Source: Pipra filicauda (Eukaryota; Chordata; Aves; Passeriformes; Pipridae). Taken from it: 64,000 nucleotides of DNA. The stretch is from assembly GCF_003945595.2 (NCBI RefSeq), contig NW_024104444.1, positions 1 to 64,000 on the forward strand. The letters run 5' to 3'. Position numbers and translations under genes: made by a program. This document shows, in pieces, positions 1 through 11,600 of this stretch (within the stretch, counting starts at the first letter, position 1; each line of letters begins with the position of its first letter). Below the pieces are notes generated by a model. The model had not been told where the DNA came from. It made no database searches and saw nothing but the letters and a program-made list of their open reading frames with translations.

Positions 1-1779
1 TCTGACTTTCTTTCCTCTTTTGGCCAATAGGTTTTTACTTCCTTTTAGGACTTTGCAGAAACTGAAATTATACAAACATTTAAACAAGATGAGAAGTTAA
101 AACCATTAATTAAAAAATTTCCTGATATTTTTCACTTGCATTCCTGTTTGTCTTGCCAAATATGGGAAAATTATTTTAAAGGTAGGGAGATAATCCATTG
201 GACATATGTATTTGAACACCTTATAAAGAACCAGTCTACATATATATGTGCGTGTATTTGTGCATAAATAGGTACAATACATATGTAGGTACTTTGGTAG
301 GTAAAGAACAGAAAATGAAAGAGGAGAGACACAGAAAGAAGAAAATATGCAAATAACTTCAGAGTAAATGACATTATATTTTTTATTTATCCTTTACTTC
401 CAATTGCATTGAAATTGCAGAGTTGCTAGAATTTAAACACCCATGTACTCAAAATAACTGCAGGTATTTAAAGCTGTGCACCTCTTGCTTTTCAGAGGAA
501 GCTGACCCCTGCTTTTATCAGCTACTAAATAAGCTATTTTTAAAGTATGTAAATTGCACTATAAAGTAGCTCTATTGGATTTCAAGCCCTTCATAATGTG
601 GATGTCAACTATATTCAGCTCTACCTCACTTATATCTAAGTCTTATTTTAAACCATAGATTCCTGATCCTCGCTGTGGATATAGACACTATTACAACATG
701 AATGTTTTTATGTATCTATGTGTACAAAAGCAACATTTTTTTTTAAACTTGAAAAGCCACATTTTCAAAGCTTTGCCTATACTACATCCTCTGTATTTAC
801 AAAACCACCTAAGCATACATGCAAAAATTGCTGGCCACGATAACAAGCGAGCCAATGCCCTCTGTTGTGCTTACTATGTATATAGCATGCTGCTGGATGA
901 TGAGGAGAAAAGAGGGAACATAACCTTGCCAAGTCTTGGAAAGGCAAACACCGAGAATGTTTGCTCCTAGTCCAGGAACTCCACCGATGTGTGCTGAGGA
1001 AAAGGATTCAGGAAAAGGCTTGTCACTTTTGCCAAATACTGCTGTTGCATGAGTTCCATCACACTGAGCATGCATTCTTCTCAACGTACATACGCATAAT
1101 ACATGTGTATACATATATGTATACATATTTGTACAGGTAAAACCGCATAAATATCAACTCAAAATACAGATATTTATGTGTGCATGCATACACAAATACA
1201 TTCTCATATGTTGTCTGAACTCTAAGATCAATACTTATACACTCTAATATATGAAGGTCACTCTTAAAAATGTAAGACTATTTTTAGGATTGACCTTGTG
1301 TCTAGAAATCAGGTTCTTGTCTAGCAAACAGAAAGACACTTCATCCTAAAAAAGTTTGCAGACTGAATGTTGCCAATTTGCTCTCAATGAACTAATTCAA
1401 GGTTCCAGTCCATGAAAGTAAAATATGTATTATTAGTATGATATCCATATCAGTGGGAAATGCTGAGTTTTAAATATGTCTGGCTGCAGATACTAGGAAA
1501 AAAATTCCAGGGAAGGGAGAACACTGCCTACTTTTAGCTTCTGTATTCTCTCAATGCCTTGTCCAATTTGTCTTACATCTTCATGGAAAAAACAATTTTG
1601 CCATAGGTCTTCAACAATGTTGAAATTTCATTTCATCAAACAGTAGAAAGCAGTGGACAAAAGAAAATAGAAGTCTGGTTTCTATTAGAAGGTTCATGCA
1701 ATGCCTGACTGGTGGAGAGACTTGTGTCTTTCCATAGCATGTTTAACATTTAAGGACCAGGAAAATGACTGAATTTTCT
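1..1779. other. AT-rich noncoding stretch, no gene seen
   Basis: Open frames here are short (under about 105 codons), overlap on opposite strands and match no family I recognise. The sequence is AT-rich with alternating purine/pyrimidine patches such as TATATATG runs near 240 and 1090-1140. I see no splice-bounded exon or RNA gene. Confidence 0.6.
1106..1125. repeat. 20-bp perfect palindrome in TA/CA-rich patch
   Basis: TGTATACATATATGTATACA equals its own reverse complement. It lies in a wider CA/TA alternating tract (about 1085-1135) that looks like a decayed dinucleotide microsatellite. The palindrome is probably a by-product of that composition, but it could extrude as a cruciform. Confidence 0.7.
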
Positions 1780-1846
1780 TCTTTTTTTTTGTGGGGTTCT
1801 TGTTTGGTTTTTTGTGGGGTTTTTTGGTTTGTTTGTTTTTTTAATT
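1780..1846. repeat. T/G low-complexity tract
   Basis: Runs of T separated by GTGGGG and GGTTT blocks, for example TTTTTTTGTGGGGTT occurring twice in slightly altered form. This is simple low-complexity DNA with no coding capacity. The reverse strand reads as an A/C-rich tail such as often marks a degraded retroelement poly(A), but no element body is recognisable beside it. Confidence 0.6.
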
Positions 1847-3127
1847 CTGAATTTAATATTACAGTTTTAACCAATTTTATGGTAGGTGTTTTTTTCCTTA
1901 GGAATTCTAGTAGCTGAGCAAAACAGAGAAATCACCTACTAACTGAAAAAATGGGAAGTTGTTGCTGGGATCATTGGGGTTTTCTCAAAGTTTCGGAAAA
2001 ATAGACTACAAATCTACAAATTTTGTTACTGTTTTCAACTGTTTCATCCATTCAAATGATGAACTGCACTTTCTGTATCTGTATTTACATGAGATGTTGA
2101 TATGCCACCTTCCTACAAGATTTTTAATTATTTTTTATTATATTTTCAGCCATTTTCTCTGTAATTTTATGGTTTATGTTATACTTTAGCTTCAATGAAC
2201 TGCCTATTAGCTTACCACTCTATATGGAAGCTGATGCATTCTAAGATCTCCTCCGGGTCCTCCGTATAACTCTGTTCCAGTGGTGGTGTTTTTATTTAAT
2301 TTTTTTTACAGGGACTTTTGATTCATCCTGTACATCTAATTTCCCCCATATAATATCAGTAAAAGAGAATATAGGAGCGGGATGGTTTCCTCCAAACAGG
2401 GGGTCTCCTTCTTGGCTTTGATTTGCTTGGCAATCAGAGATTTTGTGTACAGTCTCGCACAGCAAAAGGTGAGAAATGCAGAAGCACTGGCTTTTAACAA
2501 AAATACAGACAACAGCAGGAAGTCTTCTCTGCCCAATTACAAGGTGATCCCAGTTCATTTTTATGGTTTGATTTTTTTTTATCACATATGTTTCCAAACA
2601 CAGTCCTGGTATCCTGTGGGGATGCTTTTGTAAAGAGCCAGAGCTTCTGATTTAAGGAGCTTCAAAAATAACTCTCTGCCTCTTCTGTCTGGAAAAGAGC
2701 AGACATGTAACAACACATTTATTCTCTTTGAAAAATAGAAGGATGTCAAAAGAAAAGTTCACAGTGAAATTAGGCTGATTTGTTTTGTGGTCCTGTGATT
2801 TTGGCTTCAGATGTAGAAGGGAAAAAACAACAGTTTGTTTAAAAGGCAAAAATTACTATTAAAATGGATTTCATGCTCAGAAAATTCCTTTGCCAAATAG
2901 ACACTCTCATCAATTATACAAGACCCCTGGAAAAATATAAATAAAAAAGGCAAGCTAGATATCCATGGATGGATTCTTTTTCCCTGTAGTCAGTATACAT
3001 CTCAGCCCTCACATTCAGAGAGGAAAAATCTCATTAATTTTGATATAAATGATCAGCATTTCCCACAGATTTCCTCTCTGTTGTGATGGATGCTGAGAGC
3101 CTTCTATTATTTCCTTCACCTAGTGAG

Positions 3128-3170
3128 AACAGCTCCCACTGATGTCAATTGGGAGGAGTTGCCATTTGGG
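3128..3170. repeat. Possible ancient amniote repeat motif
   Basis: The text CTCCCACTGATGTCAATTGG followed by GGAGGAGTTGCC resembles a motif I recall from many old sauropsid interspersed repeats (CTCCCATTGAAGTCAATGGG-like). Related versions occur near 47175-47220 and 63355-63435 in this window. I cannot assign a named family without a repeat-library search. Confidence 0.3.
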
Positions 3171-3929
3171 ACACAGTGAGAAGTCATCAAGGCATTCCTA
3201 GGTGTGATTTTTTTGCAGGTAGGACCACCCAGAAAAGCACTGCCCAGGGTACCAGCACAGCTCACTCTGTAAATTTTATGCAGCTTCCTCCCACTGCATC
3301 ATCTGAATAATTGCACCCTGCATATCTGCATTAATGAATCCCCTCTCTACAAAACTCACAGAGTAAATTACCCAGATGGTAAAAGAGAATGGCATGGCCA
3401 TCTTCCTCCTCAGTGTGCTAAGTCAGCCCAACATGCATATAATGATGCTAACACAGGTGGGAGGTGGACACCCAGATGGTGCGGTGGCTCATCTTCAGCA
3501 TTTCCACTTGTGTGGCAAGTATGATTTTATGTCCCCTGGAGACTTACTTTAGGCTCACAGGGATGCACTACGTAGAGCTTAATGATAGACAACTTTCTCC
3601 TAATGATGTGGCTTACACCAATTTGTGTTTATCCAGCAACATTTCCCTTTTAAGCAGGTGGACTCTTCTGTCCCTAGGTAGTACGCCATTCCCTCTCTCC
3701 CTCTCTCCTGCACACAATGTCTGAAACCACCACATTAGAAATAAAATGCAAATCAAACAAAAAATGGAAAGCAATTTGAAGGTCCTGTCTGCCAAAACTG
3801 AGACCTAGCTCAGAATGCAGAGTGTCCTCTGTGTCCAGACGCATGAAGGGAAGCCCCCTATATTCTCAAGGGCAACAGGGGACAGGCAGTCCTTGTGGGA
3901 CCATCAGTGCTCCATAACCTCTAAAATGA

Positions 3930-3995
3930 AGTCAAAAGTCAGGAAATCAGAGTTCTGATACTTGCTCCACAATCAAAATTCCTCCATAATTTTTG
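3930..3995 (+). mobile_element. Possible MIR-type SINE head fragment
   Basis: AGTCAGGAAATCAGAGTTCT followed by a CTTGCTCCACAA segment resembles the 5' part of amniote MIR SINEs, whose heads read like 'gtcaggagacctgagttcta...ctctgccac'. The match is short and no clear 3' half follows, so this is a weak call. Confidence 0.3.
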
Positions 3996-6284
3996 AAAGG
4001 CATCAGCAATGTCACCTCACGCCTAGCAGCAGGGTCAAAATTCCTACCAGCTCTAGGGTTAAGCCTATAATTTCTCCAACTTTCATCCAACCTGTCTGTG
4101 CAATGAACATCATAGCACCGTAGGTAGTGTTAACATTATGCTTGCCTCCTGGAAGCTTGTCTCCGTCTGAGATTCTCTAAGGCCAATAGAAAAATGCTAA
4201 GCATTAACAATGATTTTTTGATGGTGCTGAAGGCTTTTTAAAATATAAAAGCACACCTAGAAGTCCACTCCCTAGAGCTCCCCATTGTTCTTTTCCTCCA
4301 GCCTAGTGATTTCTTTACATGACATGTCCAAGAAAAGCACCATGAATATCTCCATAAATAATCAATGACTCATAATGTAAATAGTTCCAGGATATAGGAA
4401 AAAGCCATACAGAGCATAATAATTTACAGTGAAATTTCAGTGCATTTGTTAATAGTGTACTGAATTCTCAAATAGTAAAACTAGTGAGAAATTTAGCAAT
4501 CAACGTTAATAGAAAATACCAATTCCTTGTAACAGTTCTTCATGAAAAAAAAATCTGAAGAACCTCTGAAATGTCACCTCAAAACATGGATGGTTATGCC
4601 AAAAGCCATGAAAAAGCATGTGACTAGGCAGTGGTAAGCAGCTAGAGCAGCTGTGCCAAACCTGGGGAAAACTGCTATCCGGAAAACGAGAGAAGGGATG
4701 AAAAATATTGCAGTATTTCAACTGGAAGTTGAATGGTGCTGTGTTGGGTGAGATTTTTATATGTGCTGCACTCCCCTCTTCAGTCACGAGGTGGAGTGTG
4801 AAGAGCTTGTGTAGACGATGTTATGGGTTGTTCATCGTAGGAAATGTGGAAGAAAGACAGAAAAGCTCTGCTGCAAAGAAGTGCTGGAGATAACGCATTG
4901 GAATCTGTCATTGTTTTGAAACACACTTGTTCAGACAGCACAGTAAACAAATTCATTTATTCATATATGAAGGGAGGATGGGAGCTTCAGTGCTTCAGAT
5001 GTGTCGCATATATAAAAGGCCCATTGATTTTCTATTACCAAAAGAAACAGAAGGGAGCATGGAAAATATGGCCTTCTACAATCAAGATTTACACTTCCTT
5101 TGTTCTTCTTATTGTTATGACATTAAATGTAATATATGGAAATATCTAAGAATTTCTGCAGCTCTATCTTAACATTGTTCATATTCCAGCAACTGTTGTC
5201 TACCAAAAACTGACAGATGGGAAGAGAGGGAGACCTTTGTGGGGAGGAGAACATTTCTGCCTGTGTTCTGAACAACTGATCACATGCCCTCTCCCTTGAA
5301 TGCACAAGAAATAGCATCATGTTCCCCAACTATTATTTGGGAATGCAAATTAAAATAGAATGTTTCTAATAAAAAATAAGAGAAGTAAAATCAGGGCTAA
5401 TAGTCACCATCTTGCAGGGCATCACATGTAACGCATCAAAGTAATTTTGTGAATGTTAAAACATTTGGGTTTTGTTCAAGGGGGATATACCATTGTTCCC
5501 CATGTGATTTAATAAAGTAATAATCCTGCCTCTTACTGGGAAGGTAGTACCTCGGTTAAATGCGAGCACCATCATTTTTTCTCACTGTTACCTCGTGCAA
5601 GATTCCAATATGCAGTCACTTCCTCTGGGAGGTCAGCATAATCCAAACAGGAGAAGTGGTGATGATGGAAATGAGTAGAATAAAAGTCACTACGAGAACA
5701 ACAATATATGTCAGAAATGCACGATATTTTATAAAAGCCCTGTTTGATATTTTTATGGTATGTAGAATTACACATGCCACACTGTGTCACTGATCTTTTT
5801 GGAGAGAGCTGAGTAAGTTCTAAGTGAAAAGACCTCTGTGAAACCGCTCTGTACCTTCTGTGTGTTTATACTCCCTTGCTTAAATATGTTAGACAGTAAA
5901 ATTCTAACCTTTCACCTTTCTGGTTTGGGCACTATTCTAGCTCGTGCTAAAGTCTGTGGAAAATTTCAGATTTCAGGATCAATTTCACAAACACTTGATT
6001 TTGTTAGCTAGTACCAAGTCTTTATACATCACTTCAGCTAAACTTTCACAGATGTTGGAAATCAGAGTTCCTTCATGCCAAGACAAAGCACTGTAATGCC
6101 TAACATTAGCGTGGATTTCACCTTTATCTTTATGCCTGTGAAGAAATTGTGTGTGTGCTGTTAATCTGTATATAGCTAAAGATGAAACATGAAACCCCTT
6201 CTTTGGCTGCTGGAGTAACCGAAATTCTCCTACTAAAGCCAAATCCCTTATAGGTTAGAATTACAATACATGAATAATAACACT

Positions 6285-6405
6285 TAGACCTTTTTATTTT
6301 CAAAGAGCCTTAGAAACATTAACTGGCCTTTCCAGGCTCCCCAGTGAACTAGGTCAGTATCATTATTTCTGTTTTACACAAGGAGAAAGTGGGACAGAGA
6401 GCCAT
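6285..6405 (-). mobile_element. MIR-type SINE fragment
   Basis: The plus strand reads CAGTATCATTATTTCTGTTT then TACACAAGGAGAAAGTGGGACAG. This is the reverse complement of the MIR core (the family reads about 'tattattatccccattttacagatgaggaaactgaggcacagag'). MIRs are tRNA-derived SINEs shared by amniotes, so this is an old, inactive copy. Boundaries are approximate because both ends fade out. Confidence 0.55.
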
Positions 6406-7140
6406 GCCATTGGCCTGCGTTGCCCTTTCCCAGTGAAATATGCAGGCATGGACAAATTCAGCAGACCATCAGCATGCATCTGTATTGCTTCTCTGCGTCT
6501 CTCCTCAGTAACTCTACCACTGTGGTTTTAGAGAAATAAAGTTTCTTCTCTATATCTATATATGAGCAGCGAGAAGAAACGATGGTGTGAGCACAGGGGT
6601 AGCCAGGGCCTGGCCAGTTTTTGTCTGAGAGCCTGGGAAGGGGGTGAGATAGTGCAACAAATGATGGTGTGACGGTAGCGGGAGCAGATATGGACATTTT
6701 AGCTTCCCAGCCAGTTTGTGTAGCAACAATGCAAACATTACAATGGTACAAATGCTGATGAAGGACTGACTGCCTGGACATTGGGTTGTTTCCTCTCCCC
6801 CACTAGTGCACCACTTCATAGCTCCACACTGCTATGCAGACATGCCCCACAGCTGAGCTGGGACAAAGCAAAGTGCACTGACCAGCTTATTCACCCTCAG
6901 CTGGTAAAAGAAAACTCACCCCAAAATCATCCAGTTCTCTGCACTTTGCTAGGGCTTGGCACAACTGATGCTGAATGATCCAACCATTGCTGCTTACTTA
7001 GATCATGGGAAGTTTTCCCAAATTCTTGTGAATCTTCCTGCTGAGAGATTTTCTGTGCTCATCTTTTCATCATTTTCTGGAGTTGGTCTTCAAATTTTGT
7101 TCCACTGCTTTCACTCTCCTTACCCATATCACTCTCTGTA
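6406..7140. other. Unassigned noncoding DNA
   Basis: Slightly more GC-rich than the flanks. Overlapping short open frames on both strands (6458-6819 minus, 6781-7153 plus) look like chance frames. No domain, repeat or RNA gene is recognised. Confidence 0.4.
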
Positions 7141-7615
7141 TATAGAATCATAGAATCATAGATTAATAGAATGGTTTGAGTTGGAAGGAACCTTAAAGAC
7201 CATCTAGTTCCAATTCCTTTGTCATAGACAGAAACACCTTTCACTAGACCAGGTTGCTCAAAGCTCCATCCAACCTGACCTTGGACACCTCCAGGGATGA
7301 TGCATCCACAAGTTCTCTGGGCAACTTGTTCCAGTGTCTCATCACCCTCACAGTAAAGAATTTCTTCCTAGTGTCTAAACTCAACCTATTCTCTTTCAAT
7401 TTGAATCCATTCCCCCATCCTGTCACCACATGTCCTTGTAAAAAGTTTCCTTCCTTCTTTCTTGTAGGCTTCCTTCAGGTTCTGGAAGGCCACAATTAGG
7501 TCATCCTGAAGCTTTCAGTCCTCCAGGCTGAACATCCCAATTCTCTTAGCCAGTTCCCCTGGTGCTCCTCATAGGAGAGGTGCTCCAGCCTTCTGATTAT
7601 CTTAGGTACCCACAA
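7141..7615 (-). mobile_element. CR1 non-LTR retrotransposon, 3' end
   Basis: On the plus strand the element begins with the CR1 3' microsatellite in reverse (ATAGAATCATAGAATCATAG). It continues through the standard CR1 3' UTR (GGTTTGAGTTGGAAGGAACC, then CCAGGTTGCTCAAAGCTCCA) into the end of ORF2. The 5' side is truncated where similarity fades after GCTCCAGCCTTCTGATTATC near 7600. CR1 is the dominant LINE of birds and inserts mostly as 5'-truncated copies, as here. The copy is recognisable along nearly 470 bp, so it belongs to one of the younger avian CR1 subfamilies. The 5' boundary is uncertain by about 20 bp. Confidence 0.92.
7244..7429 (-). pseudogene. CR1 ORF2 C-terminal fragment
   Basis: This 61-codon open piece carries the CR1 ORF2 C-terminus, with blocks such as NRLSLDTRKKFFTVRVMRHW and LDGALSNLV at the end. 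In intact CR1 this tail follows the reverse transcriptase domain and has no known catalytic residues. The endonuclease and RT domains are absent because the insertion is 5'-truncated. The frame stays open to the family's normal stop, so the fragment is broken only by truncation. It has no promoter and is not expected to be translated. Confidence 0.88.
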
Positions 7616-8547
7616 ACCATTTCTCATCTTACTTAACACAGATGTAGAAGTGGTTATGTCGTCTTTCCTCTTCATCATCTATCTGTAGCATATCTGTACC
7701 TGAGTGCTTGGTACAGGTTTGGTGTATCTGCATCAAACAATCCACTGCAAACAAGCATCAGTGTCCCTGTCTCAAATCCTTGATGCTACATAACCAGGCT
7801 TCAAAGTAATCTGTATTCCACTTCCTAATGTGGTGCTCCACAGCGCATGTTGTGGGATTTTTCCTGCTGCTGTTGTGAGACAGTGTCTGGTAGGTGATGT
7901 TCTTCTTCTCCACGGTCTTCCCTGGCAGTGGACAGCCATGGTCCTGGTCACCCACGCAGCATCAAGCGGTCATTAAGGAGATGTCACACATCTGAAGTGA
8001 GTGAAAGCAGAATCCAGACTTCAGCATATTAAAAATTATTTTCTGCAAGGCTGCACAGAGCTCACTTCAAAGCTTAGTGACAAAAAAATCTCCTGAGGAG
8101 CTCTCACCTGCAAGAGCACAGACTGAGCTAATAAGCTGGGGGGTGAAACGCCATGGTTATCATGAGGAATTTGCACACTGATATTCAGAAATTGCTTTTG
8201 GTTGGCCGATATGGAGGGAATCAGGGCTCCTAGGCTGTGCTGATGCACTGAGGTCCCCACATGTCTGTTCTCCACCCTCTAGTCTCATAATTCATAAACA
8301 ATTGATGCTGCAATGAGTGCTTTACTGTGATGTCTCAAAGGCTTTCTAGATCATCATGGATCCCACCATTAGGTACGGTATCTTTCTAGTGATATAAGAA
8401 GGTGGGTAATATTGGCCCCTGTAAGAGCCAATATTTTTTGTTTTGTCACTGTTTTGCTCCAGTGACCACTATGGAAATCTTTACTCCAAGTATTTTTGGA
8501 GACATTCCCCCCTTCTTCTCTGCTACTCCAGTTTACGGGCTTTATTA
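7616..8547. other. Unassigned noncoding DNA
   Basis: Sits between the CR1 tail and the first tRNA-Ile SINE. Open frames are under 80 codons and overlap in several frames. Nothing is recognised. Confidence 0.4.
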
Positions 8548-8695
8548 CAGAATCACAGAATATTCTGAGTTGGAAGGGACCCAACAGGGATCCACAAGGA
8601 TCATTGAGTCCAACGCTTCAGTGAATGGCTTCTACAGGGATCAAATCTGTGACCTTGGCATTATTAGCATCATGCTTTAACCACCTGAATTAATC
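8548..8695 (-). mobile_element. tRNA-Ile-derived SINE with CR1 tail (TguSINE1-like)
   Basis: The plus strand starts with the CR1-type tail in reverse (ACAGAATCACAGAATATTCT, then GAGTTGGAAGGGACC). It then runs through CACAAGGATCATTGAGTCCA into a tRNA-like head in reverse (GACCTTGGCATTATTAGCAT, CATGCTTTAACCACCTGAAT). Read on the minus strand, this is a tRNA-Ile-like sequence with A and B boxes joined to a CR1 3' end. That is the architecture of avian TguSINE1, which is mobilised by CR1 machinery. A short internal duplication (CCAACAGGGATCCACAAGG) disrupts the tail. The tRNA head is more decayed than in the copy at 16921. Confidence 0.82.
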
Positions 8696-11600
8696 TCAGT
8701 TTATTAGGGAGACAGGAGATCAGAAATGTTTCTTAGAATCTGCAGATTACTTTAGTAGGCTGATGGTGAAAGATGCATTTGGGAAGCTGACAGACAGGAT
8801 GGAAGTGAACATCATACTGGGAGGATGATGAGCACTATCGGCCTCCCAATATTGCATGCCCGGTTTCTCATGGCCTTTGTGAGGCTGAAGCACACCCGCT
8901 AGGAGTGGTTTGCTGAACTGGAGAACCTTTTATACTGCCAAGGAGGAGTCCTTGATGAAGAGTTACAGTTGTGCATAATGAGAGAGACAGGGCTGCATTG
9001 TATTCCCCCTTCGCATTTTATGTTACCTCTGTAGGCATGTGCTTTTACGTAAGGCTTCATTCGGATTACCACACACCTCTAATTCGTGTGAACGTGCAGC
9101 ATAGTGGTACATAGATTTTATCAACATTCATATGTCCATTTTATTATATCTTTTGTGGGGATTTTTACTGTACTGCATGGCTGGATTTTATTACCATCAG
9201 TGTGTGTGTTTTATGGCAGTGATGCCAGGCATTTCAATGAATTGCGCAAGACTCAGATCCATGAATGTAAAGACATCTTCAAAGGCTTCATAAATAACAG
9301 TAAATACACTAAATTGAACATCATGGACAATCATTGTCTTTTACTAAGTGCACATACTACTATGTAAAATTAATAGTTATGAAAAAAACCTGTAATTGGA
9401 CAAACAGTTGTGCACAAGCAGTCTTTGTTTCCAGGCCTTAGATGCAGCTGCATTATGGCTATTTATCTGTCTATTAGCAACATCTTTGGCAAGAGGTCAT
9501 TTTCTCAGACGTATCTTGTCTCCTTTTTTCATCAGGTAGGTGTTATGGGAGAGGGAAAGTGAGGAAAACTAAAAACCCCACTGAAATAATGAGAAAAATA
9601 ATATTTTCCAAATTATTTTCCCAGAGCAGTATAATGATGTTTTTGTACCTGTTCTAGGGTTTCATTCCCATGGGTCCACTACCCTTGTATGAGCTTGGGG
9701 CAGCTTTAGCTGACCTGGACTTTGGTGATGCTCCTCACCCAGCAGTATGTTTCCACTGTTTTTTTCCCTGTGACAGCACTAACTCTCGTGAATGCACATG
9801 ATGCTTCTGTGGAGGAAGCCTGTGGACTTGGTTGAAAGCCAGTCATGAATTTCTTGTGGGATGAGGAACAGGTAAGATATTTCCACAGCCCTTCATGCAG
9901 GATCTCCAGGCTTGCAGGGGTGAACAGTGACTCACCATTACAGATTGCTGGGCCAGTCTGGTGAGACGATGAGTAAGTGCCTATGAACTGTGGTTGCTGC
10001 TGCTTGCCAAAACATGCCTTACTGGGAGCTGGTAGGATTGTAGAACCCATTCCCACAAAGCTGCTCTCTTGGGGTGATCTCTGAGCCAAAGTAGACTATC
10101 TTTGTCTGAAAATCCTATCTGGAATGAAATGAACTGCAAAGCAAAGAGCTCTGCAATGGCATCCTGGGGCAGGGTGGGAAAGCTTTAACATCTTTTTATT
10201 GTTTGTTTTAAACTGAGTCCTTGTGGAGCGTGAGCCAGGTGATTTACCTTGTGGTTGGTTCCCGGTGAGAAGTGCTAATGGCACAACACACCGGATTCCA
10301 TTCTCTGTTTCTGGGCTGCCGGTAAAAGTGTCACCAGTTGAAAACATCTCCCATCAAGCCATTTGGCACTTCTGTCTTGGGCGGAGGTAGACCTTGGCCA
10401 GCTGGCAGAAAAGGCAGCTGTAAGCAGCACAGGAGGGACACCACAAGAGTACTGAGTGGGATGCGCAACCACACAGCACATTGGGGTATGTTGGGTTTTT
10501 TAGAGAAGAAAAACAGAGAACAAAAAGTCGTAAATTCCCTAGTATGAATGCCATATCGACCAACATATCAACAAGGGTGTCAAAAAGTAAAAATGACATT
10601 TCCATGGTGCTACCCAAATCATCTCATTCCTGAGTCCCCTGTATGGCTCTATTGTCACACATCATGTAATGTTTAGTAGATGTGATCCCCTCTGTGGGAG
10701 CTGGCTCCCATTAGGGTTTGATGTAGGACTTTCAGCTTCACCTGGCTCATGTAACTGAGGATATTTTGTATTTCAGGAAATCCACGAAAGAGAGTGACCC
10801 TTATTTGTCAAAAAAACCTGCCAGCTTCACCAGAGATTCTACTGTCCTTGGTTTTACAGTGCAGCCAGTTCCCCTGGTGTTGATGTGGGTCCCTCTTTAG
10901 TCCCTTTTTTCTGGCCTTCCTGTGATGAAAAGTCACTTGCAGGTAGGACTTTGGCTGGGTCTACCCACACCGCTCTCCCTAGAGATCAACAGTCTTGAGT
11001 GAAGGAGCTTAACAAAGTAGAGGACAAGACAGCTCCATAAACTCTGGAAACCTACAAGTAAGTAACTCTTGGGAGCTGAAAACGCAAAGGGAGTAGTGGG
11101 TTGTGCACCAATACTCAGCATTTTGGTGAGAGCAGGCCTGGTTGACTGTGGAGCAGTAGAGGGTGTACAGGTAAATTAACTGTTGCCCAGGGAGGCTGGC
11201 AGTGGTACACCAAATGGATACAACAGGCAGGTAAATTATTATTGTTTTGACCCAGGAATGCAGCCACGTCTATTTTGGTGTAGGTAAACTCATCCCACTC
11301 CCCTGTAAAGTGAGCTTCATGGCACTTATGAAATTACCAAGGAATAAGTGTAGTAGAAAACCAAGCAACATAGCATGAATGAATTTGAATAAGGTCAAAA
11401 TGCATTTCAGTGGCATGACCTCCTACCAATTTAGTATTTTTGGAGCAAGGGGCTTTCCACAGTAGGAACCTTGCTCTCCAGAGGTTGCATTTCAGCACTC
11501 CAGCTTCACAGCTTTTGAACACCCAACAGCTCTTCCTGGAGCTGTGAGAAACTCTTCAGAAATCAGCATTTCCTCACAGGTATCTGCCGAAGGCTGGGTC

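Larger units (their letters stand above)
1847..6284. other. Noncoding stretch with possible ancient repeat fragments
   Basis: No open frame reaches 105 codons, and none resembles a known protein. Two short segments resemble old amniote repeats and are listed separately (3128-3170 and 3930-3995). The rest shows nothing I can name. Confidence 0.5.
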
